Origin: Caryophanales bacterium UBA6769
GTDB taxonomy: Bacteria; Bacillota; Bacilli; Bacillales; UBA6769
Direction of reading: 5' to 3'
DNA length: 10,835 nt
Assembly (NCBI GenBank): GCA_002453275.1
Contig: DKGN01000001.1
Coordinates: 1 to 10,835, forward strand
Part shown: one piece after another, positions 1-5,831 of the stretch
How the letters are laid out: the number at the start of each line of letters is the position of its first letter
How positions within the stretch are numbered: the first letter of the stretch is position 1
Position numbers and translations under genes: made by a program
The notes under the pieces: generated by a model
What the model saw: only the letters and a program-made list of their open reading frames with translations
What the model was told of the DNA's origin: nothing
Database searches by the model: none

Positions 1-184
1 GATGAGGAAATATTTCTAGTAATACGCCCACGTGTAAATGAACGACTTCTTCCGGTGAAACCCCTTCCTCAATTAATTGTCTACTAAATTGTTGACCCCG
101 GTATAAGGACTGCTCGTCATTTGCTTTTATGTATCGTTCCAAAATTTCACGATAAATCCCTTTATAATCAATTTTCTTTTGCAT
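1..184 (-). CDS. rsbU: RsbU, sigma-B phosphatase activator, N-terminal part (truncated by window edge)
   Basis: Only the first 61 codons are present; the frame stays open to position 1. RsbU is the PP2C-type phosphatase of the sigma-B pathway: RsbT binds its N-terminal domain and switches on dephosphorylation of RsbV, which then frees sigma-B from RsbW. The visible part is that RsbT-binding helical domain. Segments such as SLYRGQQFSRQLIEEGVSPE near residues 26-45 line up with remembered B. subtilis RsbU (SLYQAQKFSRK). The catalytic PP2C domain is off-window. The ATG at 184-182 follows a strong AGGAGGTGA ribosome-binding site with good spacing and gives the same N-terminal length as B. subtilis. 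It lies 63 nt downstream of rsbT with no terminator between, so it is cotranscribed with rsbRST. The assignment is firm; nothing can be said about the C-terminal half. Confidence 0.93.
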   Translation of the reverse strand, partial: MQKKIDYKGIYREILERYIKANDEQSLYRGQQFSRQLIEEGVSPEEVVHLHVGVLLEIFPH

Positions 185-247
185 CCGGGTTCACCTCCTG
201 ATTTTGCAATGAGAACAGAAGGAGGAAGCTTCACCAAGTATCGAGTT

Positions 248-649
248 TTATCGTAACCACTTAGAAGCAACAATTTCTGTTCCTTCATCGACTTTTGATT
301 GAATAATGAAATCATCCATTAATCGTTTCACTCCTGGCAAGCCCGCCCCTAAACCACCAGAGGTAGAATACCCATCCTCCATCGCCGCTCGGATATCATG
401 GATGCCTGGTCCTTGATCACTTGCAGTAATTTTCAAGCCTGTTTTGTTGCCATCATGGATGGCTTCAATTTGAATTTTTCCTGTTTTTGCGTATAAAAAT
501 ATGTTCCTTGCTAATTCAGATACAGCTGTTGTTACTCTCGCTTGGTCAACGATACCGAATCCAATCTCTTTTGCTAAATTACGACCAAGTTGACGAGCAT
601 TTACAATATCCCATTCATTATTTATTTGTACACAGGATTGGCTTGTCAT
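248..649 (-). CDS. rsbT: RsbT, stressosome serine/threonine kinase
   Basis: RsbT is a GHKL-fold protein kinase. It sits in the stressosome, phosphorylates RsbS and RsbR under stress, and is then released to bind and activate RsbU. The protein is 133 aa, the same length as in B. subtilis. The ATP-binding motifs are intact: an N-box SELARNIF (residues 44-51, Asn49), a G1 box DQGPGI (78-83, with Asp78, the residue whose D78N change kills the B. subtilis kinase) and a glycine-rich lid GGLGAGLPG near residues 98-106. The ATG at 649 is preceded by GGAGG lying inside the last codons of rsbS, and only 2 nt separate the rsbS stop from this start, so translation is probably coupled. This fits the need to keep kinase and antagonist in balance. 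Nothing looks broken. Confidence 0.97.
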   Translation of the reverse strand: MTSQSCVQINNEWDIVNARQLGRNLAKEIGFGIVDQARVTTAVSELARNIFLYAKTGKIQIEAIHDGNKTGLKITASDQGPGIHDIRAAMEDGYSTSGGLGAGLPGVKRLMDDFIIQSKVDEGTEIVASKWLR

Positions 650-651
650 GT

Positions 652-1011
652 CTATTCCTCCAAGTCCTGTTCAAGTTTGGCTAATCCTTGTTCTAAATCT
701 AATGCAGTTGGAACACCTTTTAATAAAATTCCGAGATCAATTAGCGTGATTGCAACTGCTGGTTGTATTCCGGTTAGTACAACCTTTGCACCCATTAAAT
801 TTGACATATCTACTGCTTCCCCTAGTACTTTCGCGATGAATGAATCAATCATTTCTACAGAGGTTAAGTCAATAACGACTCCCTTCGCATCTGTTTCATG
901 AATTTTATTAAGTAAGTCTTCCTGGAACTGGAGAGCTGTCTGGTCATCAAGCTCCACTTGGATAGAGATAAGTAAAAAATCCTTTAACTTCAATATCGGT
1001 ATACGCATCAT
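652..1011 (-). CDS. rsbS: RsbS, STAS-domain antagonist in the stressosome
   Basis: RsbS is the small single-domain STAS protein that forms the stressosome core with RsbR and holds RsbT captive; its phosphorylation by RsbT releases the kinase. At 119 aa the protein is all STAS domain. The run DLTSVEMIDSFIAKVLG (48-64) holds the phosphoacceptor Ser57, equivalent to B. subtilis Ser59 (this protein starts two residues later). The C-terminal GIQPAVAITLIDLGI motif is also typical. Two ATG codons follow AGGAGG at 1011 and 1008; the first has 6-nt spacing and the second 9 nt, so either could be used. The gene lies 12 nt after rsbR and 2 nt before rsbT in one operon. High confidence from near-identity to remembered family sequence. 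Confidence 0.97.
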   Translation of the reverse strand: MMRIPILKLKDFLLISIQVELDDQTALQFQEDLLNKIHETDAKGVVIDLTSVEMIDSFIAKVLGEAVDMSNLMGAKVVLTGIQPAVAITLIDLGILLKGVPTALDLEQGLAKLEQDLEE

Positions 1012-1023
1012 ACTTAGCCTCCT

Positions 1024-1842
1024 TTACAATTCGACAATTTGTCTGTTTGTCATCTGCAAAGCTGTTTTAATTCCGTTGTACAGTGTGTTTTTCGTTGGAA
1101 ACTGCTTTAAATCAATACCCAAATTTACAATGGTTTGTGCAATCTCGGGACGAATTCCAACAAGGATGCATGTTGCTCCAATTAAACGAACAGCTTCTGC
1201 GGCTTGAATGATATGATGTGCGACCATTGTATCAACGACAGGAACACCCGTAATATCAATCAAAACAACTTGAGCACGATGACCAATAACACCTTGCAAT
1301 AAATTTTCCATAATTAATTTTGCTCGCTCCGTGTCGATCGTTCCGACCAAGGGCATAACGGAAATATGCTGAAACACAGGGATAAGTGGTGCAGTCAATT
1401 CTTTCAGTGCAACTTTTTGGAGTGACACTGTATGTTCCCAATTGGTTGCGGTTGCATTTATTAATTCATTCATAAGCGGATCTAACCAGCGATCCACTTG
1501 TTGATAAACTTCAAGAGCTCGCTCATTCAAGGTTACTTTTTCAAATAATACGTCTAATAACGTGCGACGAAACGTCTGTAACCCCTGGGTGATAAAGCTT
1601 AAATCCCATCCGAAATTAATAAGACGTTCCGCAAATTGAAGAACTTTATCATTTGATTCATCGACCTCTTTAGATATATGAGCATAAATTAATTCTAAAA
1701 AATCATCGTTCGTTTGATTATAAAGATCACTCGTACTATCTTGGGCTTGATTCATTGCCGCGTGAGATATGATGTTTTTCTTCCATCGTTTTGTAAGTTC
1801 TTCTTTATGCTCTGCAACAATTTCAACGATCACTTTGTCCAA
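1024..1842 (-). CDS. rsbR: RsbR (RsbRA-type) stressosome sensor/co-antagonist
   Basis: RsbRA-type co-antagonist: a variable N-terminal non-haem globin-like domain projects from the stressosome as the presumed sensor, and a C-terminal STAS domain assembles with RsbS and is phosphorylated by RsbT. The N-terminal half (about residues 1-145) is divergent from B. subtilis, while the linker and STAS half are nearly identical, including MPLVGTIDTERAK and DITGVPVVDTMVAHH. Both phosphothreonines are present, equivalent to Thr171 and Thr205. I place the start at TTG 1842, because GGGAGGGGG lies 8 nt upstream and the resulting 272 aa matches the family length (274 aa in B. subtilis). An in-frame ATG at 1869 gives nine more residues but has no usable ribosome-binding site, and the Shine-Dalgarno would lie inside that reading. 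First gene of the rsb operon, 247 nt after ndoA and behind a terminator; no convincing promoter was seen. Confidence 0.93.
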   Translation of the reverse strand: MDKVIVEIVAEHKEELTKRWKKNIISHAAMNQAQDSTSDLYNQTNDDFLELIYAHISKEVDESNDKVLQFAERLINFGWDLSFITQGLQTFRRTLLDVLFEKVTLNERALEVYQQVDRWLDPLMNELINATATNWEHTVSLQKVALKELTAPLIPVFQHISVMPLVGTIDTERAKLIMENLLQGVIGHRAQVVLIDITGVPVVDTMVAHHIIQAAEAVRLIGATCILVGIRPEIAQTIVNLGIDLKQFPTKNTLYNGIKTALQMTNRQIVEL

Positions 1843-1987
1843 CTTCCGTTCCCCCTCCCATTCGTGCATAAGCTATTATCTTCATATAATTCACAAATTA
1901 AATAAAGAGCAGTTCGTCCTATTTTCCGAATAATTCTGAATTCATTTATGATGCAAAGGAACCGGCCAAGTTTTTTACAAAACCTTT

Positions 1988-2004
1988 AAACAAAGGCTTT
2001 GTTT
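1988..2004. repeat. 17-bp perfect palindrome upstream of rsbR
   Basis: Two 8-base arms, AAACAAAG and CTTTGTTT, surround a single central G, in the non-coding space between the ndoA terminator and rsbR. CCTTTA flanks it on both sides (starting at 1983 and 2005). With a one-base centre it is more like a dimeric protein operator than a terminator hairpin, and no T-run follows. No regulator is known to me for this word. Confidence 0.5.
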
Positions 2005-2043
2005 CCTTTAGCCATGATAACAAATTCTTTACTTTCTACAAGT

Positions 2044-2073
2044 TAAAAAGCTGCTATTTTCCCATTAGCAGCT
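2044..2073 (-). terminator. Intrinsic terminator after ndoA
   Basis: On the minus strand an 8-bp perfect stem (AGCTGCTA / TAGCAGCT; arms at 2066-2073 and 2049-2056) with a 9-nt loop is followed directly by a short T-run. It starts 17 nt past the ndoA stop codon and separates the toxin-antitoxin unit from the rsb operon. Confidence 0.8.
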
Positions 2074-2089
2074 CCGCAAACATATCAAA

Positions 2090-2440
2090 TTAAAAATCGA
2101 CGAGCCCAAGGCTTATTTGCAACGCATCGTTAACCTGAGTCATCATACTATCATCTAAGTTAGTTATTTTATCTGTTAATCGTTGTTTATCAATCGTTCG
2201 AATCTGCTCTAATAATATAACCGAATCACGTTCGAAATGATACTTCTCAGCATCGATTTCTACGTGCGTCGGCAGCTTCGCTTTCTGGATTTGCGCTGTA
2301 ATCGCCGCGACAATTACAGTTGGGCTGAACCGATTCCCAATATCGTTTTGGATAATTAGAACAGGTCTTACACCGCCTTGCTCCGATCCTACAACAGGAG
2401 AAAGGTCAGCAAAGTAAACGTCGCCACGTTTTACCATCAA
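2090..2440 (-). CDS. ndoA: NdoA (EndoA/MazF) mRNA endoribonuclease toxin
   Basis: MazF-family toxin that cuts single-stranded mRNA; the B. subtilis enzyme recognises UACAU. The 116-aa protein is almost identical to B. subtilis NdoA and equal in length. Its N-terminal motif KRGDVYFADLSPVVGSEQGG and following VRP carry Arg25, and AAITAQ carries Thr48, the residues considered catalytic in the B. subtilis enzyme; both are present, so it should be active. I use the TTG at 2440, immediately followed by an in-frame ATG at 2437; both are within range of the GGGGTG Shine-Dalgarno in the last codons of ndoAI, and the choice changes the protein by one residue. Only 3 nt separate it from the antitoxin gene, so synthesis is coupled to the antitoxin. 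A terminator follows. Function assigned with high confidence. Confidence 0.97.
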   Translation of the reverse strand: MMVKRGDVYFADLSPVVGSEQGGVRPVLIIQNDIGNRFSPTVIVAAITAQIQKAKLPTHVEIDAEKYHFERDSVILLEQIRTIDKQRLTDKITNLDDSMMTQVNDALQISLGLVDF

Positions 2441-2443
2441 AAA

Positions 2444-2722
2444 TTACACCCCGCTAACTAAGCGGTCTAGGGTATCGTCGGCTTCCTCCTCAGCAAGAAA
2501 AGCTTCTGTCGCCATATTCAAATTAATTTTCGCCATTTCCATATAGCCTTGGCGCATCGCTTCCCTTATATGGCGTTTTTTACGTTCGCGAAGATACATT
2601 TTTGTCGCTTGAGAAATGAATTCATCCAGAGCTAGTTGTTCTTGTTGAATAACCCCATCCACCTCGCTCAATAATTGCTGTGACATTGTAATTTCAATCC
2701 TTCTAACATTCGCTTCACTCAA
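2444..2722 (-). CDS. ndoAI: NdoAI (EndoAI/MazE-like) ribbon-helix-helix antitoxin
   Basis: Antitoxin that binds and inhibits NdoA through its C-terminal tail and, by family analogy, binds operator DNA as a ribbon-helix-helix dimer. The 92-aa protein has the N-terminal beta strand and two helices expected of that fold (about residues 6-48). The conserved RQGYMEMAKINLN (57-69) and C-terminal RLVSG match B. subtilis EndoAI (93 aa). The start is TTG at 2722, nine bases after GGAGG; no ATG occurs near. It is the first gene of the TA pair and directly follows the long structured non-coding region. No good promoter was found between 2723 and 2880, so expression may depend on readthrough from alr or on a promoter I cannot see. 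Confidence 0.95.
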   Translation of the reverse strand: MSEANVRRIEITMSQQLLSEVDGVIQQEQLALDEFISQATKMYLRERKKRHIREAMRQGYMEMAKINLNMATEAFLAEEEADDTLDRLVSGV

Positions 2723-2806
2723 AACAAGCCACCTCCAGCTAACAGATACCAGTTGTATTTACTTTGAAAGAAAAACGTTATTCACATTCAGTATGCTTTT
2801 TTCGTT

Positions 2807-2905
2807 TTTCGTTAGAGCTTTGGGCACACAACGCCGAAAGTTATAAGAGCAATAGAATAGCACGGAACATGCATGCGTCATAGGTAACGTCCAAAGCTAA
2901 CGAAA
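2807..2905. repeat. Spaced inverted repeat
   Basis: TTTCGTTAGAGCTTTGG at 2807-2823 is the reverse complement of CCAAAGCTAACGAAA at 2891-2905 apart from two extra bases (GA). The arms are 67 bp apart. A 15-bp stem with a 2-nt bulge could close a larger structure upstream of ndoAI, or the arms could be the ends of a small degraded element. Confidence 0.55.
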
Positions 2906-3020
2906 TGCAGCAAGATGCATAAGTGCAGATGATGCAACAGGACCCAAACAATGCTCCGGTGAGTATGCGGTGCTGAGAGTAAACCGAGAACAACACATTT
3001 CTGAACAATCATTGGGTGTC

Positions 3021-3049
3021 TCGAACGTTGCGCCCTCATCTGCGTTCGA
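3021..3049. repeat. Hairpin-forming inverted repeat at the head of repeat copy A
   Basis: TCGAACG at 3021-3027 is perfectly complementary to CGTTCGA at 3043-3049 across a 15-nt loop. No T-run follows on either strand, so it is not an intrinsic terminator. The left arm belongs to the dispersed repeat also seen near 8776 and 8849. Confidence 0.6.
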
Positions 3050-3120
3050 AGCTTAGCGACACTTGATTCTCGTCCTCTGTAGCGAGAATCTTAGTAAAGC
3101 TGCTGAGATAAAGAAGACTC
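3045..3120. repeat. Tandem structured repeat, copy 1
   Basis: Begins TTCGAAGCTTAG and aligns with 3156-3232 over its whole length. Conserved blocks are TTCGAAGCTT, CACTTGA, TAGTAA and GCTGAGATAAA. In between is a perfect hairpin GATTCTCG / CGAGAATC with a 10-nt loop. The corresponding stem in copy 2 has different bases but still pairs. No coding potential is evident. Confidence 0.7.
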
Positions 3121-3141
3121 GGTTTAGTGCTCTCCTAAACC
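3121..3141. repeat. Perfect hairpin between the tandem repeats
   Basis: GGTTTAG and CTAAACC form a perfect 7-bp stem with a 7-nt loop, placed exactly between the two tandem copies. No T-run follows it on either strand. Confidence 0.6.
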
Positions 3142-3155
3142 CTAGTCGCCCTTAT

Positions 3156-3232
3156 TTCGAAGCTTGGTAGCACTTGACCTCGGTCATTAGAACGAGGGAT
3201 TAGTAATACCGCTGAGATAAATACTACCACTC
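3156..3232. repeat. Tandem structured repeat, copy 2
   Basis: Starts 111 bp after copy 1 and is imperfectly identical to it. Its central stem is CCTCG / CGAGG instead of copy 1's GATTCTCG / CGAGAATC, a change that preserves pairing. Here the ends can also pair (TGGTAG with CTACCA), which copy 1 does not do, so the outer stem is less certain than the inner one. Confidence 0.7.
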
Positions 3233-3403
3233 CGATTCTCCGTTTGTAAAGAAGGCTTAGCCTTTGAAGAACCCGCTTCATTTTACTTTTGTACCGGTCA
3301 CTCCAATCAACTGTCATTATGCCTCTCTTCCACGGAAAGGAAGATCTATACATTTACACACTTTACTAGTTTCTCCAATCTTCATCAAGATCCTTCTTCT
3401 TTT

Positions 3404-4567
3404 TTACAAAAAGTTTAATTCTTGATGATTTACTGCAACTTCTTCCTTGTCTTTCATATAGACACGCGGGATTCTCGCTGTAAGAGTACAAGGTATTTCA
3501 TAGTTAATTGTCTCCAGTTGTTCCGCAATATTATCCATCGTAATTTCTCGGCTACCTTGCTTACCAATTAATGTTACCTTTGTTCCAACGTCAACCTTAC
3601 CGGGTAATCGCACCATACATTGATCCATACATATTCTCCCAACAATAGGAGCAAATTCTCCATTAATTAGAACACGTCCTTCTCTAGCTAACCGACGAAT
3701 CCAACCGTCTCCATAGCCAATTGGAACCGTTCCGATCCATTCCTTTTCTTCGACGGTATAGGTTGCACCGTAACTAATCGTATCACCAGGAAGTAATTCT
3801 TTAACGTGTACTAAGCGACTGTGTAAGGAAAACGCTGGCTTTAAGTCAAAGGGTGGGTTTAACTCTGCGGAAGGTTTTAGTCCGTACATGGAGATCCCTA
3901 ACCGTACAAATTGATAGCTGTCATTTGGTAGTCGAGTTGCACCTGCACTATTGCTTACGTGGCAACACTTCGGCTCAATCCCTCGATCAGCTAGCCATAT
4001 TAACCATTGACGAAAACGTTCCTGCTGTATTTGAAAAAATGAACTATCTAACTCGTCTGCAGTTGCAAAATGTGTATAGACGCCTTCAATATGAAACTGT
4101 TTATATTTTTTAAAAAGAGCAACGAGCTCTTGCGCTTCTTCTTCATCACGTAATCCCAATCTACTCATGCCCGTATCAAACTTAAGATGAAGATTGAGCT
4201 GATTAACCTCTGTCAAACTTGCTTCTCTTAACCAATCCTTTTGAAAAATCGTAAGAGCGACATCGTGTTTTTCAGCTAGAGGGGCATCTTGAGGACGAAC
4301 CCAACCCATGACAAGAATCGGGGCTGTAATGCCTGCGTTTCGCAAGTGGATAGCTTCATCAAGTAAGGCGACTGCCAATCGATCCGCACCCGCTTCTAAT
4401 GCTGCTTTTGCCACTTCGATAGCACCATGTCCATAGGCATTTGCCTTCACAACGGCCATCACCTTCGTTTCATCGTGAAGATGTTCAGTAAACGCAGTTA
4501 CATTATCTCGTATCGCATTGAGATCAATTTCCGCCCACGTATCGCGGTAAAATGATTGATGTACCAA
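3404..4567 (-). CDS. alr: Alanine racemase (PLP-dependent)
   Basis: Interconverts L- and D-alanine in the cytoplasm, supplying D-Ala for peptidoglycan. At 387 aa it has the usual fold-type III arrangement: an N-terminal TIM barrel with the PLP-binding lysine in AVVKANAYGHG (Lys41), FDTGMSRLG (130-138), the HVSNSAG block (203-209), and a C-terminal beta domain with the catalytic tyrosine in ISYGATY (Tyr266) and GRICMDQCMVRL (310-321). All key residues are present. The start is TTG at 4567, six bases after GGAGGG; the next in-frame ATG falls well inside the conserved region, so TTG is nearly forced. A strong terminator lies upstream (after ydcC) and a candidate promoter at 4628-4656, so alr is probably its own unit. 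I saw no clear terminator after its stop, so readthrough into the structured region is possible. Confidence 0.97.
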   Translation of the reverse strand: MVHQSFYRDTWAEIDLNAIRDNVTAFTEHLHDETKVMAVVKANAYGHGAIEVAKAALEAGADRLAVALLDEAIHLRNAGITAPILVMGWVRPQDAPLAEKHDVALTIFQKDWLREASLTEVNQLNLHLKFDTGMSRLGLRDEEEAQELVALFKKYKQFHIEGVYTHFATADELDSSFFQIQQERFRQWLIWLADRGIEPKCCHVSNSAGATRLPNDSYQFVRLGISMYGLKPSAELNPPFDLKPAFSLHSRLVHVKELLPGDTISYGATYTVEEKEWIGTVPIGYGDGWIRRLAREGRVLINGEFAPIVGRICMDQCMVRLPGKVDVGTKVTLIGKQGSREITMDNIAEQLETINYEIPCTLTARIPRVYMKDKEEVAVNHQELNFL

Positions 4568-4627
4568 AGCAAACCCTCCAATAATATGCCGCCCGGATTA
4601 TATAACCTTCTCTATCTTACCTTATTT

Positions 4628-4656
4628 ATTATACGAGAAAAAGAATAATCTAAGAA
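4628..4656 (-). promoter_or_regulatory. Candidate sigma-A-type promoter for alr
   Basis: Minus strand: perfect -10 TATAAT (4628-4633), 17-bp spacer, weak -35 TTCTTA (4651-4656). The predicted start of transcription near 4621 gives a leader of about 54 nt to the alr TTG. It sits behind the ydcC terminator, where a new promoter is needed. A second TATAAT-like word nearer alr lacks a -35 match. Confidence 0.5.
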
Positions 4657-4718
4657 AGCACTTAAAATCATGCTTCTCCTTCGGGCATGACACAGCGCAT
4701 AAAGAGGGTTTTTGAACT

Positions 4719-4762
4719 AAAAAGGCTCAGCAAGTACCCGTGCTACTTACGTGAGCCTTTTT
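4719..4762 (-). terminator. Strong intrinsic terminator after ydcC
   Basis: AAAAAGGCTCA (4719-4729) and TGAGCCTTTTT (4752-4762) are perfect complements, with a further inner stem AAGTA / TACTT. It begins 2 nt past the ydcC stop and ends in five T on the minus strand. The symmetric A/T tails would let it work in both directions, although no plus-strand gene ends here. Confidence 0.92.
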
Positions 4763-4764
4763 CA

Positions 4765-5781
4765 TTACTTCGAAGCAACACCTTGAACAGAACGGGCAAC
4801 TGCCATTAATTCTTCATCGTCTAAATCCTTTGAAGCTAGGAGGAAGTCCATTCCATTATACGACCAAGAGACCGTATCTCCCGTCTTAATTCCAATAACA
4901 AAGCCTAAGTCAATTGGTTCACCGCTAACAAAATGAACCGGCGCACTTGCTTCAACTGCTGCATCTGCTTTTTTCTGAATGAGTGTAAATGAGCGATCAT
5001 CACCTGTATACGTTAACACGAGCTGTTTTTCCCCGTTTCGCGTCACTTCCTTCTCATCAGCAATATTCATTTCAGCTGTGTATTCCGGATAAAGTGGACT
5101 CGCTTCAACCGCCTCTGCTTCGTCTGCCATCGTTGGAATGTCTAACTTTGCACTCGTCATATTTCGATCCATATCAAAGGCATCGTCATCAAAGCTGACG
5201 TTAAAATCAACTTTTGAAAATTTAGCTGTTACTAATACTTTCATATCCTGATCCATCACTTTAATTTTTTTCGGTTCTAAATTCTTTTTCGTAAACGTAA
5301 TTTCTTGTTCGAATAAATTTTTATTTTGATAGTTTGTTTTCGTTTGAAATACGTAAGCATCTTTATCAGCTTTAAATGAACGTTCGTTATCATTTAACAC
5401 ATCATTCACGAGTGATTCATATAAATAAATTTGGCTATTATTTTCAGGCCAATCACTTTGAAATCGGAAGCTTTTATTTAATGCTGGCGTTAGAACGAAG
5501 ACACCATCATCATTCCGTAAAATAATCTGACTTTGTTCATTATTATCATTTTCTAGCTTAATTCTGTAAAAGCTTGGTTTTTGATGCCAAATTTCCACGT
5601 CATATGTTTGTGAATTTTCTTCACCTTCAAACGTCATTTTTGCTGTCATTTTGTAGCTTTTAATTTTTTCAGTTTTATCACCAAGTGCTTCCAACACATC
5701 TTCTTGACTTTTTGAGCCACATCCAATTAACAATGCAAGCATCAATATTGAACTAATTAACGTAAAGACCGTTTTTTTCAA
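4765..5781 (-). CDS. ydcC: YdcC-like lipoprotein (LolA-like / DUF4367)
   Basis: Predicted surface lipoprotein of 338 aa: positively charged start MKK, hydrophobic stretch, and lipobox LIGC at residues 18-21 with Cys21 as the lipidation site. The mature part resembles the LolA/LolB-like fold seen in Firmicute lipoproteins: a conserved VLEALGDKTEKIKSYKMTAK opening (29-48), then alternating beta strands. The C-terminal third looks like DUF4367, with DGEPI-like and WSYNGMDFLL segments. Its place between nnr and alr matches B. subtilis ydcC, a gene linked to sporulation there; the molecular role is unknown. The start is TTG at 5781 with GGGAGTG seven bases upstream. It follows nnr by 50 nt without a terminator and is closed by a strong terminator, so nnr-ydcC is probably one unit. 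The lipoprotein call is firm; function is not. Confidence 0.88.
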   Translation of the reverse strand: MKKTVFTLISSILMLALLIGCGSKSQEDVLEALGDKTEKIKSYKMTAKMTFEGEENSQTYDVEIWHQKPSFYRIKLENDNNEQSQIILRNDDGVFVLTPALNKSFRFQSDWPENNSQIYLYESLVNDVLNDNERSFKADKDAYVFQTKTNYQNKNLFEQEITFTKKNLEPKKIKVMDQDMKVLVTAKFSKVDFNVSFDDDAFDMDRNMTSAKLDIPTMADEAEAVEASPLYPEYTAEMNIADEKEVTRNGEKQLVLTYTGDDRSFTLIQKKADAAVEASAPVHFVSGEPIDLGFVIGIKTGDTVSWSYNGMDFLLASKDLDDEELMAVARSVQGVASK

Positions 5782-5831
5782 TCGGTTTCACTCCCTTGTC
5801 TCATTTCACTACAAAGGAGGGATTGTATTTA

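Larger units (their letters stand above)
2723..3403. other. Long repeat-rich non-coding region between alr and ndoAI
   Basis: About 680 bases without a credible gene. From left to right it holds a spaced inverted repeat (2807-2823 with 2891-2905), a cluster of ATGCA-like words (2905-2936), a hairpin (3021-3049), two tandem imperfect repeats (3045-3120 and 3156-3232), a perfect hairpin between them (3121-3141) and a short hairpin AAGGC-TTA-GCCTT near 3252-3264. By eye its base composition is not the AT-rich type of the other gaps. I recall the same gap as much shorter in B. subtilis, which suggests an insertion or a structured leader/3' UTR. On the minus strand it lies downstream of alr and upstream of ndoAI. 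Confidence 0.7.

Noticed and set aside
1843..1869. Upstream ATG for rsbR at 1869.
   Set aside because: No Shine-Dalgarno precedes it, and the strong GGGAGGGGG lies downstream of it, positioned for TTG 1842.
1980..1993. GTTTAA upstream of rsbR, like the sigma-B -35 element.
   Set aside because: No GGGTAT-type -10 follows at 12-15 bp.
2969..3232. Three GCTGAGA words resembling the TPP riboswitch (thi-box) CUGAGA motif; copy 2 even has a flanking GGTAG/CTACC pair.
   Set aside because: The second half of the thi-box (CUGAU...GGAUAAUGCC) is missing, copy 1 lacks the outer stem, and no thiamin gene is downstream.
3135..3353. 72-codon minus-strand open frame with a short hydrophobic stretch.
   Set aside because: The first start has no ribosome-binding site, the frame runs through the tandem structured repeats, and it resembles no protein I know.
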